Below, piece by piece: positions 36,729 to 48,907 of a DNA stretch of 64,000 nt. A program made the translations under genes and the position numbers. Origin of the DNA: Pseudomonas tohonis (GTDB taxonomy: Bacteria; Pseudomonadota; Gammaproteobacteria; Pseudomonadales; Pseudomonadaceae); assembly GCF_012767755.2 (NCBI RefSeq), contig NZ_AP023189.1, forward strand, positions 496,001-560,000. The letters are read 5' to 3'. Each line of letters opens with the position of its first letter. Within the stretch, counting starts at the first letter, position 1. Below the pieces are notes generated by a model. That model made no database searches. It saw nothing but the letters and a program-made list of their open reading frames with translations, and was not told where the DNA came from.

Positions 36729-38558
36729 GTGAAGGGTTTTCCAGTTGTCGCGCTGCTGGTGCTGGCGGCCGTCGGGCTTGCCGGCAGCTTCTGGATGAGT
36801 GCCGGCTGGCTGCAGCTCTGCGCGGGGCTGGCGCTGTTCCTCTTCGGCATGCAGTGCCTGGAGGAGGGGCTGCGCGACCTGGCCGGCGGCAAGCTCGAGC
36901 AGTTGCTGGGGCGCAGCACCTCGACGCCGTTCAAGGGGCTGATGTTCGGTGTCTGCGGCACGCTGCTGCTGCAGTCCAGCACCCTGGTTTCCCTGCTCAC
37001 CATCGCCTTCATCAGTACCGGGCTGATCCAGCTGGCCGGCGGCATCGCCATCCTCTTCGGCGCCAACCTCGGGGCCACCAGCGGCATCTGGCTGCTGGCC
37101 ATGGCCGGGCAGAACCTCAGCCTCAGCCCCATGGCCCTGCCGCTGCTGGTGTTCGGCGTGCTCGCCGGCTTCGTCGGCCCGCGCAGCAAGGCGGCCGGGC
37201 GCATCGTGCTGGGCATCGCCTTCATCTTCCTCGGCATCGACCAGATCAAGGATGGCTTCGCCAGCTTCGGCGGTGGCTTCGACATGAGCGGCCACCAGGT
37301 CGACGGGCTGGCCGGAAGCCTGATGTTCGCGGTCATCGGCCTGCTGGTCACCGTGGTGCTGCAATCGAGCCATGCGGCCCTGATGCTGACCCTCGCAGCC
37401 CTGGCCGGCGGCCAGCTGGAGCTGGGCCAGAGCCTGGCGATCGCCATCGGCTCCAATATCGGCAGCAGCGTCACCACCGCCTTCGTCGGTTCGCTCGGCG
37501 GCAACCGCAGCGGCCAGCGCCTGGCATTGGCCCATGTGCTGTTCAACGTCGTCACCGGCGTGCTCGCCTTCGCCCTGCTCAGCCCCCTGACCTGGCTGGT
37601 GCACGCCCTGGCGGAGCCCATGGGTCTGGGGGACAACCCGCTGATCCAGCTGGCGATGTTCCACACCCTGTTCAACGCGTTGGGCGTGATGCTGTTCTGG
37701 CCCTGGCAGGCGCTTCTTGCGACCCTGCTGGTGCGCTGGCTGCCCGAGCGCAGCGAGCCCCAGGTGCTGATCACCGAACTGGCGGTGGGGCCGGCGGAGC
37801 CGGAGCGGATCCGCGCGCGCTACCTCAGCGAACGCGCCCTGGATTCGGCCGACGCGGCGGCCAGCGCGGTGGTGCAGGAGCTGCGCCATCTCGGACGCCT
37901 GAGCCTGGAGGTGATCTGCCACGCGCTGTTCCTGCCGGTGGACCTGCTGGGCAAGGACCGCCCCGACGAGGCCGCGTTACAGGCACCGCCCGTGCGCCAT
38001 CACCTGGACGCCGAGACGCTCTACCAGCGCCACATCAAGGGCGTTTACGGCGACCTGCTGAGTTTCATGGGGCGCCTGGAGGTGACGCTGGACGAGGCGC
38101 ACCAGCAGTTCTGGATCAGCTGCCAGGTGGCGGCGCTGCAACTGGTGGATGCGGTCAAGGATGCCAAGCACCTGCAGAAGAACCTCGGCCATTACCTGGA
38201 GGGCGGGCCGTCGGCGACGCGGGATGCCTACGTGGAGCTGCGCCGCCACCTGCTGGCGACCCTGCACCAGGTGCGCGAGCTGAGCCGTTCGGAGCTGCCG
38301 GACGAGGTCTGGTCGCAGCACCTGCAATGGCTCGACGAGAAGGCCGCGGACTTCGACGGCGACTTCCGCAACCGCCTGTTCGCCGCGGTGCGCAGCGGCC
38401 AGCTGGATGGCCTGCAGATGAGCTCGCTGATGAACGACCTGGGCTATGCCAGCCGCATCATCCAGAGCCTGCGCAACGTGCTGATGATCGGCCAGGGCCA
38501 GGGGCTGTTCCGCAAGGCCGCGGCGATGGACGACGAAGGGGTGATCGAGCTGCCCTGA
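36729..38558 (+). CDS. Na/Pi cotransporter family protein (NptA/YjbB type)
   Basis: A 609-residue inner-membrane symporter with a C-terminal PhoU-like domain. Two inverted Na/Pi repeats are visible: LLLQSSTLVSLLTIAFISTG with ILFGANLGATSG, and VVLQSSHAALMLTL with AIGSNIGSSVTTAFVGSLGG. The cytoplasmic tail from about residue 380 is helical and resembles PhoU repeats. I chose the GTG at 36729, preceded by AGGGAGGGGG, because the alternative ATG at 36666 sits inside the terminator hairpin and adds a non-hydrophobic leader. The gene converges on ggt with 10 bases between stops. Confidence 0.88.
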   Translation: MKGFPVVALLVLAAVGLAGSFWMSAGWLQLCAGLALFLFGMQCLEEGLRDLAGGKLEQLLGRSTSTPFKGLMFGVCGTLLLQSSTLVSLLTIAFISTGLIQLAGGIAILFGANLGATSGIWLLAMAGQNLSLSPMALPLLVFGVLAGFVGPRSKAAGRIVLGIAFIFLGIDQIKDGFASFGGGFDMSGHQVDGLAGSLMFAVIGLLVTVVLQSSHAALMLTLAALAGGQLELGQSLAIAIGSNIGSSVTTAFVGSLGGNRSGQRLALAHVLFNVVTGVLAFALLSPLTWLVHALAEPMGLGDNPLIQLAMFHTLFNALGVMLFWPWQALLATLLVRWLPERSEPQVLITELAVGPAEPERIRARYLSERALDSADAAASAVVQELRHLGRLSLEVICHALFLPVDLLGKDRPDEAALQAPPVRHHLDAETLYQRHIKGVYGDLLSFMGRLEVTLDEAHQQFWISCQVAALQLVDAVKDAKHLQKNLGHYLEGGPSATRDAYVELRRHLLATLHQVRELSRSELPDEVWSQHLQWLDEKAADFDGDFRNRLFAAVRSGQLDGLQMSSLMNDLGYASRIIQSLRNVLMIGQGQGLFRKAAAMDDEGVIELP

Positions 38559-38568
38559 GCCGCGAGGC

Positions 38569-40275
38569 TCAGCGCCGCTCTTCTTCCAGCGTCTTGGCCA
38601 GGCCCACGCCGCGCGGGTCGCTGGCGGCTTCGATACGGCCGCCAGCCTTGTCCCAGAACAGCACCTGCTGGTTGCCGTAGCCGCGCTCGACGCGTTTCAG
38701 GCTGTAGCCACGCGCCTGCAGCGCGGCGATCTCGGCGTCGCTGAAGGTGCTCGGCTCGTGCTCGATGACGTCGGGCAGGTACTGGTGGTGGTAGCGCGGC
38801 ACCGCCGGCCAGCGGGCGACGGGCTGGCCGTCGAGGTATTCCAGTATCGACAGCAGCACCATGCTGGGGATGCGGCTGCCGCCCGGGGTGCCGAAGGCGG
38901 TGAATTCCTTCGCGCTCTCGATGAAGGTGGGGCTCATGCTCGATAGCGGGCGCTTGCCGGCGGCCACCGCGTTGGCCTGGCTGCCGGCCAGGCCGTAGGC
39001 GTTGGCGCCGTGGGTGTCGGCGGCGAAGTCGTCCATCTCGTCGTTGAGCAGCACGCCGGTGCCCGGAGCGACGAAGGCGGCGCCGAAGGGCAGGTTCACC
39101 GACAGCGTGGCGGCGACGGCGTTGCCATCCTTGTCGATCACCGCGAAGTGGGTGGTGTGGTCGCCCTCGCGCCAGGCGGGCGCGGGCGGCAGGCTGGCGC
39201 TGGGGGTGGCGCGCTGGGGGTCGATGCCGGCGGCCAGGCGCTTCAGGTACTCCGGCGCGAGCAGTTGGCTCACCGGGTTGGCGATGAAGTCGGGGTCGCC
39301 CAGCAGGCCACGGTCACGGTAGGCACGGCGCAGCGCCTCGACCACGTAGTGGGTGCGCTGCGGTTTGTCGCCTTCACGCCAGGGCAGCTGCTGCAGCATC
39401 GCCAGGCTCTGGGCCAGGGCCACGCCGCCGGCCGAGGGCGGCGGTGCGCTGATCAGTTCGCGGCCGTCGGCCAGGGCGTAGCGCAGCGGCTGGCGTTCCA
39501 CCACGCGGTAGCTGTCCAGGTCCTGCTGGGTCCAGATGCCACCGGCATCGCGCACGCCCTTCACCAGCTTTGCGGCGGTCTCGCCGGCATAGAAACCGGC
39601 CTTGCCGTAGCGGGCGATGCGTTCCAGGGTGCGCGCCAGGTCGGGTTGGCGCAGCAGGCTGAATTCATCGGGCACCTCGCCCTTGTCATCGAGGAAGATG
39701 CGCGCCGTCTCGGGGTCGTCGCGCATCGCCGCGAGACGGAAGCCGGCGCGCTCGATGTACACGCGATCGACCGAGATGCCGTCGCGGGCCAGGCGGATGG
39801 CCGGGGCGAGGGCGTCACCGAGGGGCAGGCGGCCGTGGTGCTGGGACAGGTCCACCAGCGCGGCGGGCAGGCCGGGAATGGCGGCGGCCAGCGGGCCGTT
39901 GATGGACAGCTGCGGCTGTACCTTGCCGTCGCGCATGTAGAGATCGGGGCGTGCGGCGAGGGGCGCGCGTTCGCGGGCGTCGAGGAACAGGTAGGTGGGT
40001 TGCTTGTCGCCGGCCTTGCGCAGGAGGAAGAAACCGCCGCCGCCGAGGCCGGAGCCGTGGGGCTCGGCTACCGCCAGGGCGGCGCTGATGGCCACCGCGG
40101 CGTCGAAGGCGTTGCCGCCCATGGCCAGGGTTTCCAGGCCGGCCACGGTGGCCGAGGGCTGGGCGCTGGCCACGGCCGCCTGGTCGGGGGGCGCCGCCCG
40201 CAGTGCGACGCTGAACAGCAGCAGCGCCGCGAGCAGGGCGGGGCGCCAGGCCGTGTCACGGAGCTGGCGGCCCAT
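38569..40275 (-). CDS. ggt: Gamma-glutamyltransferase
   Basis: A 568-residue periplasmic proenzyme that self-cleaves into two subunits and transfers or hydrolyses the gamma-glutamyl group of glutathione. The signal peptide ends near residue 28 (VALRAAPP). The autoprocessing and catalytic threonine is Thr-374 in GDHTTHFAVIDKDGN, and substrate-binding GSGLGGGGFF lies near 74-83. SMSPTFI and GTPGGSRIPSMVL are in the small subunit. The ferredoxin gene starts upstream on the same strand, 4 bases away. Confidence 0.95.
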   Translation of the reverse strand: MGRQLRDTAWRPALLAALLLFSVALRAAPPDQAAVASAQPSATVAGLETLAMGGNAFDAAVAISAALAVAEPHGSGLGGGGFFLLRKAGDKQPTYLFLDARERAPLAARPDLYMRDGKVQPQLSINGPLAAAIPGLPAALVDLSQHHGRLPLGDALAPAIRLARDGISVDRVYIERAGFRLAAMRDDPETARIFLDDKGEVPDEFSLLRQPDLARTLERIARYGKAGFYAGETAAKLVKGVRDAGGIWTQQDLDSYRVVERQPLRYALADGRELISAPPPSAGGVALAQSLAMLQQLPWREGDKPQRTHYVVEALRRAYRDRGLLGDPDFIANPVSQLLAPEYLKRLAAGIDPQRATPSASLPPAPAWREGDHTTHFAVIDKDGNAVAATLSVNLPFGAAFVAPGTGVLLNDEMDDFAADTHGANAYGLAGSQANAVAAGKRPLSSMSPTFIESAKEFTAFGTPGGSRIPSMVLLSILEYLDGQPVARWPAVPRYHHQYLPDVIEHEPSTFSDAEIAALQARGYSLKRVERGYGNQQVLFWDKAGGRIEAASDPRGVGLAKTLEEERR

Positions 40276-40279
40276 GGCG

Positions 40280-40567
<288 letters not shown>

Positions 40568-40601
40568 TCAGCAGACAATGGCGGAATTGTGCCGGAATGG
40601 C

Positions 40602-40634
40602 GCGGTCGGCGCACCTTTTGCGCGCGCCGACCGC
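40602..40634 (-). terminator. Hairpin downstream of coaD
   Basis: GCGGTCGGCGC (40602-40612) and GCGCCGACCGC (40624-40634) make an 11-bp stem 14 bases beyond the coaD stop. The loop contains CCTTTTGCG, and there is no U run after the stem. Confidence 0.5.
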
Positions 40635-40647
40635 CGTATCGCGGGGC

Positions 40648-43444
<2,797 letters not shown>

Positions 43445-43479
43445 TGTTGTTATGTACCCGTCTGATCCTTAGGGGGGCG

Positions 43480-44910
43480 TTAGCGGACGAACAGCTTGTA
43501 GACCAGCTTCTGGATCGATTTGCCGTAGGGCGGGTAGATCATCCGCGCGGCGTTGAAGCGCTGCTTGATGAACACGCCCTTGGCCTTGCTGAAGGTGAGG
43601 AACCCTTCATGCCCGTGGTAGTGGCCCATGCCCGAGGGGCCGACGCCGCCGAAGGGCATGTCGTCCTGGGCCACGTGCAGCAGGGTGTCGTTCAGGCACA
43701 CGCCGCCGGAGTGGGTTTCGTGCAGCACGCGCTGCTGCTCGCGCTTGTCGTAGCCGAAGTAATAGAGCGCCAGCGGACGCGGGCGCTGGTTGATATAGGC
43801 GAAGGCCTGGTCGAGGCGCTCGTAGGGGACGATGGGCAGCAGCGGGCCGAAGATCTCGTCCTGCATCAGCTTCATGTCGTCCTTCACATCGAGCACCAGG
43901 GTGTGCGGCAGGCGGCGGCCCTGGGCCTCGGGGAACAGCGGCACCAGGCGCGCGCCCTTGGCCTCGGCATCCTGCAGGTAGCCGTTGAGACGCTGCAGCT
44001 GGCGTTCGTTGATGATCGCGGTGTAGTCCGGGTTGTCCTTCAGTTGCGGGTAGAAGGATTTCACCGCGGTGCGGTAGGCCTCGACGAAGCCTTCGACGCG
44101 ATCCCTGGGCACCAGCACGTAGTCGGGGGCGACGCAGGTCTGCCCGGCGTTCATGGTCTTGCCGAAGGCGATGCGCTCGGCGGCGTGGTCCAGCGGCACC
44201 TCGTGGGAGACGATGGCCGGCGACTTGCCGCCCAGCTCCAGGGTCACGGGGGTCAGGTTCTCGGCGGCGGCACGCATGACGTGGCGGCCGATGCTGGTGG
44301 CGCCGGTGAACAGCAGGTGGTCGAAGGGCAGCTTGGAGAAGGCGACGCCGACGTCGGCCTCGCCCAGGCATACGGCGACGAGGTCCTCGGGGAAGATGCG
44401 CGCCATCAGCTCCTTGAACAGCTGGGAGGTGGCCGGGGTGGATTCGCTCATCTTCACCATCACGCGGTTGCCCGCGGCCAGGGCGCCGACCAGCGGGCCG
44501 ATGGCGAGGAACAGCGGGTAGTTCCACGGCACGATCACGCCGACCACGCCCAGGGGCTGGTAGATGACCTTGGCCGATGCCGGCTGGAAGGCCATGCCGA
44601 CGGCGCGGCGCGAGGGCTTCATCCAGCGGCGCACGCGGTTCTTGGCGTAGTGGATGCCGTGCAGGCTGGGCATGATCTCGGCCAGCAGGGTTTCGTCCGC
44701 CGAGCGGTTGCTGAAGTCCTGGCTGATGGCGCGGATCAGCGCGTCCTGCTCGTCGAAGATCAGGTCGCGCAGGGATTTGAGCCACTGGATGCGCTGGTCG
44801 GCGCTGGGCATCGGGTTGTCGCCGTAGGCGGCACGTTGGCGGGCGAACAGCTCCTCGAGCTGGTTGATCTGCTGCTGGGCCTGCTGCAGATAGGCTACGT
44901 CGGCGACCAT
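43480..44910 (-). CDS. laoC: Aldehyde dehydrogenase LaoC (coniferyl-aldehyde-dehydrogenase type)
   Basis: A 476-residue NAD(P)-dependent dehydrogenase that would oxidise the fatty aldehyde made by LaoA to the acid. LELGGKSPAIV (about 230-240) and the catalytic cysteine in NAGQTCVAPDYVLVP (about 264-278) are present, as are PWNYPLFLAIGPLVGALAAGN and the C-terminal PFGGVGPSGMG. The ATG at 44910 with GAGGTG six bases upstream is preferred to a GTG three codons earlier. It is the first gene of the leftward lao operon. Confidence 0.92.
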   Translation of the reverse strand: MVADVAYLQQAQQQINQLEELFARQRAAYGDNPMPSADQRIQWLKSLRDLIFDEQDALIRAISQDFSNRSADETLLAEIMPSLHGIHYAKNRVRRWMKPSRRAVGMAFQPASAKVIYQPLGVVGVIVPWNYPLFLAIGPLVGALAAGNRVMVKMSESTPATSQLFKELMARIFPEDLVAVCLGEADVGVAFSKLPFDHLLFTGATSIGRHVMRAAAENLTPVTLELGGKSPAIVSHEVPLDHAAERIAFGKTMNAGQTCVAPDYVLVPRDRVEGFVEAYRTAVKSFYPQLKDNPDYTAIINERQLQRLNGYLQDAEAKGARLVPLFPEAQGRRLPHTLVLDVKDDMKLMQDEIFGPLLPIVPYERLDQAFAYINQRPRPLALYYFGYDKREQQRVLHETHSGGVCLNDTLLHVAQDDMPFGGVGPSGMGHYHGHEGFLTFSKAKGVFIKQRFNAARMIYPPYGKSIQKLVYKLFVR

Positions 44911-44951
44911 GAGCGACACCTCTCTAATTATTGTTGAAAACCGGTGCTGGA

Positions 44952-44980
44952 TTTTTAGAGTAATTGCTCTAGTGTGTCAA
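44952..44980 (-). promoter_or_regulatory. laoC promoter with embedded operator palindrome (candidate LaoR site)
   Basis: On the minus strand a consensus -35 TTGACA (44980-44975) and a -10 TAAAAA (44957-44952) are spaced by exactly 17 bases. The spacer contains the near-perfect palindrome TAGAGCAATTACTCTA (44971-44956). A repressor bound there would block RNA polymerase. The divergent TetR-family laoR is the obvious candidate. Confidence 0.7.
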
Positions 44981-45184
44981 ATAGCATGGCGCGACAGGGC
45001 TCGCCCTGCCTACCGAACGAAAAGTTGGGCCGGCCTCCGGGCGGCCTGCAGATGGGGCAGGGAGGCCACACGAACAGGGTGCGATACGGAACGCGAAGCG
45101 CTGTGGAGGCACTCTCTGTTCCGGGACTCTGTGTAGTTTTGTTACCCTCGCCGGCTCCCCGGCAGCAGTGAGACCGATCCGCGC

Positions 45185-45850
45185 ATGGCCCCACGTATCA
45201 AGACCCGCGAGCGAATCGTGCAATCCAGCCTGGAGCTGTTCAATGCCCAGGGGGAGCGCAACGTCACCACCAACCACATCGCCGCTCACCTGGGGATGTC
45301 GCCGGGCAACCTCTATTACCACTTCCGCAACAAGCAGGTGATCATCGCCGAGCTGTTCGCCGAGTACGAATCACGGGTCGACGCCTTCCTGCGCCTGCCC
45401 GGTGACCGCGCGCTGACGGTGGAGGACAAGACCTTCTACCTGGAGGCGTTGCTGGCGGCGATGTGGCACTACCGCTTCCTGCACCGCGACCTCGAGCACC
45501 TGCTGGAATCCGACGCCGAGCTGGCGGCGCGCTACCGGGTCTTCGCCCAGCGCTGCCTGGGGCATGCCCAGGCCATCTACCGGGGCTTCGTCGAGGTCGG
45601 CATCCTGCTGATGAACGATGCGCAGATCGAGGCCCTGGCCCTCAACAGCTGGATCATCATGACCTCCTGGGTGCGCTTCCTCTGCACCACCCGGGGCGAC
45701 CCAGGCGACCTCAACGAGGAGATGCTGCGCCGTGGCATCTACCAGGTGCTGGCGCTGGAGGGGGGCTATATCGCCGCCGAGGCGCAGGAGGCGGTGGCGG
45801 CGCTCTACGAGAAGCTCTACGTGCCTCTCGACCTGGTGGTGCAGGGCTAG
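45185..45850 (+). CDS. laoR: TetR-family transcriptional repressor LaoR
   Basis: A 221-residue regulator. The N-terminal helix-turn-helix spans about residues 8-55: RERIVQSSLELFNAQGE, then TTNHIAAHLGMSPGNLYYHF. The rest is an all-helical ligand domain. In P. aeruginosa LaoR represses lao genes and is released by an acyl-CoA-type ligand (recalled). It is divergent from laoC across 274 bases, with the candidate operator near laoC. Its TAG stop shares CTAG with the stop of the convergent hydrolase gene. Confidence 0.88.
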   Translation: MAPRIKTRERIVQSSLELFNAQGERNVTTNHIAAHLGMSPGNLYYHFRNKQVIIAELFAEYESRVDAFLRLPGDRALTVEDKTFYLEALLAAMWHYRFLHRDLEHLLESDAELAARYRVFAQRCLGHAQAIYRGFVEVGILLMNDAQIEALALNSWIIMTSWVRFLCTTRGDPGDLNEEMLRRGIYQVLALEGGYIAAEAQEAVAALYEKLYVPLDLVVQG

Positions 45851-46830
45851 CGGGCGAGCCCCGCCAGCCACTGCGGTATGCGCCGTTCCAGGTAGTAGTC
45901 GGGCTTGCCCGGCGTACCGCCGATGAAGCCGACGTGACCGCCTTTCTCGTGCAGCTCCAGACGCGTGCTAGCGGACAACTCGTGGGCCTCGGGGATGCTG
46001 TGGCGGAACACGAAAGGGTCGTCGGCGGCCTGGATCAGCAGCGCGGGCACGCGGATGGCACCGAGGAAATAGCGGCTGGAGGCACGCCGGTAGTAGTCGT
46101 CGGCGTCGGCGTAGCCGTGCAGGGGCGCGGTGATGCGGCCGTCGAAATCCCAGAAGGTGCGCATGCCGTCCAGCGGGCCTAGTTTTTCCAGTACCGACAG
46201 GCGATCGGCCTGGCCCTGGTGGGCGAACAGGCGCTGCTTGTCGCGCACGTAGGCGACCATCTCGCGCATGAAATGGCGCTGGTAGACCCGCGAGAAGCCG
46301 GCGCCGATGCGGTCGGCGCACTGGTCCAGGCGGAAGGGCACCGAGACCGCGACGGCCCCGCGCAGGGCACAGGCCTCGCCGCTTTCACCCAGGTACTTGA
46401 GCAGCACGTTGCCGCCCAGCGAGTAACCGACGGCGAACAGCGGTGCCAGCGGGCGCACGCGGCGCAGGTGTTCGACGGTGGCGGCCAGGTCCTCGCTGGC
46501 GCCGGAGTGGTAGCCCCGGGGCAGCAGGTTGGGTTCGCCCGAGCAGCCGCGCCAGTTGATCGCCACGCTGGACCAGCCGCGCCCGGCCAGTTGCTGTTGC
46601 AGGCCGAGCACGTAGAGCGAGCTGGATGAGCCGGTGAGGCCGTGGAGCACCAGCACCAGCGGCGACTCGGCGTCGTGCGGGCCGTGCCAGTCGAGGTCGA
46701 GGAAGTCGCCATCCTCCAGCCACAGGCGCTCGCGCCGACGCTCCAGCTGCGGCGGTTTGCGGCAGAAGGGCGACCAGAGGGTCTGCAGGTGCGGGCCCGG
46801 CAGCCACCAGGCGGGGTTGAAGTCGCTCAC
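45847..46830 (-). CDS. YheT-type alpha/beta hydrolase
   Basis: A 327-residue alpha/beta-hydrolase. The N-terminal WWLPGPHLQTLWSPF (about 7-21) is characteristic of the YheT/UPF0017 family. VLVLHGLTGSSSSLYV (about 58-73) precedes the nucleophile elbow FAVGYSLGGNVLLKYLGE (Ser near 140), and the catalytic His lies in HEKGGHVGFIGG. The start is a GTG at 46830 that overlaps the rsmD stop as GTGA, so translation is coupled. Substrate unknown. Confidence 0.9.
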   Translation of the reverse strand: MSDFNPAWWLPGPHLQTLWSPFCRKPPQLERRRERLWLEDGDFLDLDWHGPHDAESPLVLVLHGLTGSSSSLYVLGLQQQLAGRGWSSVAINWRGCSGEPNLLPRGYHSGASEDLAATVEHLRRVRPLAPLFAVGYSLGGNVLLKYLGESGEACALRGAVAVSVPFRLDQCADRIGAGFSRVYQRHFMREMVAYVRDKQRLFAHQGQADRLSVLEKLGPLDGMRTFWDFDGRITAPLHGYADADDYYRRASSRYFLGAIRVPALLIQAADDPFVFRHSIPEAHELSASTRLELHEKGGHVGFIGGTPGKPDYYLERRIPQWLAGLAR

Positions 46831-47426
46831 GCCTGGCGATGCCACAGCGCGTAGTGCACGGTGCTGGCCTTCTTCTCCCGGTGCAGGCGCCAGTTGCCCG
46901 GCAGGCCGAGGCTGGAAGGGGCGCTCTCGCTCTCGGTGTAGATCCAGGCATCGGCGGCCAGCCAGCCATTCTCTTCCAGCAGTGCGCAGGCCGGCTGCAG
47001 CATCGCGAGGTTGAAGGGCGGGTCGAGGAACACCAGGTCGTAGGGGCGTGGCGTCTGGGTGGCCAGGTAGCGCAGCGCGTCGGCCTGCAGCAGTTGGCCG
47101 GCGCCGCAGCCGAGGGTGTCCAGGGTGCCGCGCAAGGCGGCGATCGAGTCGGGGTTCAGGTCCAGCGCCAGGGCTTCCTGGGCACCGCGGGACAGCGCCT
47201 CCAGGTACAGGGCGCCGCTGCCGGTGAAGGGGTCGAGCACCCGAGCGCCCTCCACGTAGGGCGCGAGCCAGTTGAACAGGGTTTCGCGCACCCGGTCCGG
47301 CGTCGGGCGCAGGCCCGGGCCGTTGGGGAAGGCGAAGCGGCGCGAACGCCACTCGCCACCGATGATGCGCAACTGGCCCTGGCCCCCGTGGGGAGCCGGG
47401 GCTTTCTTCGGTGAACGTGCGGCCAT
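46827..47426 (-). CDS. rsmD: 16S rRNA (guanine966-N2)-methyltransferase
   Basis: A 199-residue methyltransferase modifying G966 of 16S rRNA. The RIIGGEWRSRR start (about 20-30) and TPDRVRETLFNWLAP (about 42-56) are typical of RsmD. SAM motif I is VLDPFTGSGALYLEALSRGA, and the catalytic motif is VFLDPPFNL. A lysine/alanine/histidine-rich leader of about 18 residues precedes the conserved start. The ATG overlaps the stop of the M16 gene by one base, and the 3' end overlaps the hydrolase start. Confidence 0.95.
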   Translation of the reverse strand: MAARSPKKAPAPHGGQGQLRIIGGEWRSRRFAFPNGPGLRPTPDRVRETLFNWLAPYVEGARVLDPFTGSGALYLEALSRGAQEALALDLNPDSIAALRGTLDTLGCGAGQLLQADALRYLATQTPRPYDLVFLDPPFNLAMLQPACALLEENGWLAADAWIYTESESAPSSLGLPGNWRLHREKKASTVHYALWHRQA

Positions 47427-48907
47427 CAGTGCTCCGGGATGCCAAAGCTGGGTTTGAAACGCTTCTCCGTCGGCGCCGGCAGTTCCTTCTGGGGAACGGT
47501 CGGGCCGGCGGTGACGATGACGAAGCTGTCCGGGTTCAGGTGCTTGTCCATGGCGGCCTTGACCTGTTCGACACTGAGCCCCTGCACCTGTTTCATGAAG
47601 TCTTCCAGGTAGGTCAGCGGCAGGCCGTAGAAGCCGATGGCGCCGAGCTGGCCGACGATGTCGGCGTTGCTCGCGGTGGACAGCGGGAAGCTGCCGGCCA
47701 GTTCGCGCTTGGCATCGTCCAGTTCCTTCTGCGTCGGGCCCTTGGCCAGGTAGTCGCGGACGATGTCCTTGACCAGCTTGAGGGTGCCGTCGCTCAGTTC
47801 GGCGCGGGTCTGCAGGCCGATCATGAAGGGGCCGGCGACCTGCATGGCGGTGAAGCCGGAGCTGACGCCGTAGGTCAGGCCGCGCTTCTCGCGCACCTCT
47901 TCCATCAACCGGGTGCCGAAGCCGCCGCCGCCGAGGATCTGGTTGCCCAGGTAGAGCGCGGCGTAGTCGGGTTCGTTGCGGTCGATGCCGAGCTGGGCCA
48001 GCAGCAGGTGGGTCTGCGCCGACGGGAACTCGATGTGGGTGGTGCCCGGCTTGGGCGTCTCGGGCGTCGCGACCTTGGCCAGCTTCGGCCCTTTCGGCAG
48101 GGCTTCGGAGACACGCTTGGCGATGGCCTCGGCTTCCTCGCGGGAAAGGTCGCCGACCAGGGCGATCACCACGTTGCCGGCGGCGTAGGCCTTCTTGTGG
48201 AAGGCCTGCAGCTGGGCGACGCCGATGGCGGGGATGGATTTCTCGTCACCCTCGCTGGAATGGGCGTAGGGGTGCTTGCCGTAGAGCTTGTCGAACAGTG
48301 CCAGGCCGGCGAGCTTGCCGGGGTTCTGCTTCTGGTACTCGAAGCCGGCGAGCATCTGGTTCTTGATGCGCGCCAGGGAGTCCTCGGGGAAGGTCGGCGC
48401 GCCGATGACCTGGGTGAACAGGTCCAGGGCCGGGTCGCGCAGCTTGGGGTCGGTCAGGCTGCGCAGGCCGGCCACGGCCATGTCGCGGTAGGCGCCGTTG
48501 CTGAAGTCGGCCCCCAGGCCTTCGAAGCCCTGGGCGATGGCGGTGACGTCCTTGCCCTGCACGCCTTCGTTGAGCATAGCGTTGGTCAGGGTGGCCAGGC
48601 CGGGGGCGTCGCCGTCCTGGCTGCTGCCGGCGGCGAAGGTCAGGCGCAGGTCGAACATCGGCAGCTCGGGGGCGGCGACGAAGAGCACCTTGGCGCCTTC
48701 GGCCGTGTCCCAGGTCTGGATGTCCAGGTCGCGGCGGGCCGGGGCCTTGCCGTCCAGTTCGCTGATGGATTCGAGTTTCGGCGGCTCATCGGCCTCGGCG
48801 GCCTGGGCCGGCGGGGTGCGGTCGACGACGATGAACAGCAGGACGCCCAGCAGGGCGATCAGGGCCAGGCCGAGCAGGCCGTATCGCAGGCCGTTGCGCT
48901 CACTCAT
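47426..48907 (-). CDS. M16 family peptidase-like protein lacking the zinc motif
   Basis: A 493-residue protein with an N-terminal signal anchor (LLGLALIALLGVLLFIVVD, about 10-28) and an M16 fold. At the position of the HxxEH zinc motif it has GLATLTN, so it cannot bind zinc there. It keeps the substrate-binding R/Y region EKRGLTYGVSSGFTAM. This is the non-catalytic partner type of bacterial M16B heterodimers. Its start overlaps the catalytic partner's stop by 8 bases. Confidence 0.9.
   Translation of the reverse strand: MSERNGLRYGLLGLALIALLGVLLFIVVDRTPPAQAAEADEPPKLESISELDGKAPARRDLDIQTWDTAEGAKVLFVAAPELPMFDLRLTFAAGSSQDGDAPGLATLTNAMLNEGVQGKDVTAIAQGFEGLGADFSNGAYRDMAVAGLRSLTDPKLRDPALDLFTQVIGAPTFPEDSLARIKNQMLAGFEYQKQNPGKLAGLALFDKLYGKHPYAHSSEGDEKSIPAIGVAQLQAFHKKAYAAGNVVIALVGDLSREEAEAIAKRVSEALPKGPKLAKVATPETPKPGTTHIEFPSAQTHLLLAQLGIDRNEPDYAALYLGNQILGGGGFGTRLMEEVREKRGLTYGVSSGFTAMQVAGPFMIGLQTRAELSDGTLKLVKDIVRDYLAKGPTQKELDDAKRELAGSFPLSTASNADIVGQLGAIGFYGLPLTYLEDFMKQVQGLSVEQVKAAMDKHLNPDSFVIVTAGPTVPQKELPAPTEKRFKPSFGIPEH

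Noticed and set aside
44981..45184. Small peptides predicted in the laoC-laoR gap
   Set aside because: No ribosome sites or conserved composition; the region is better explained as the divergent promoter region.
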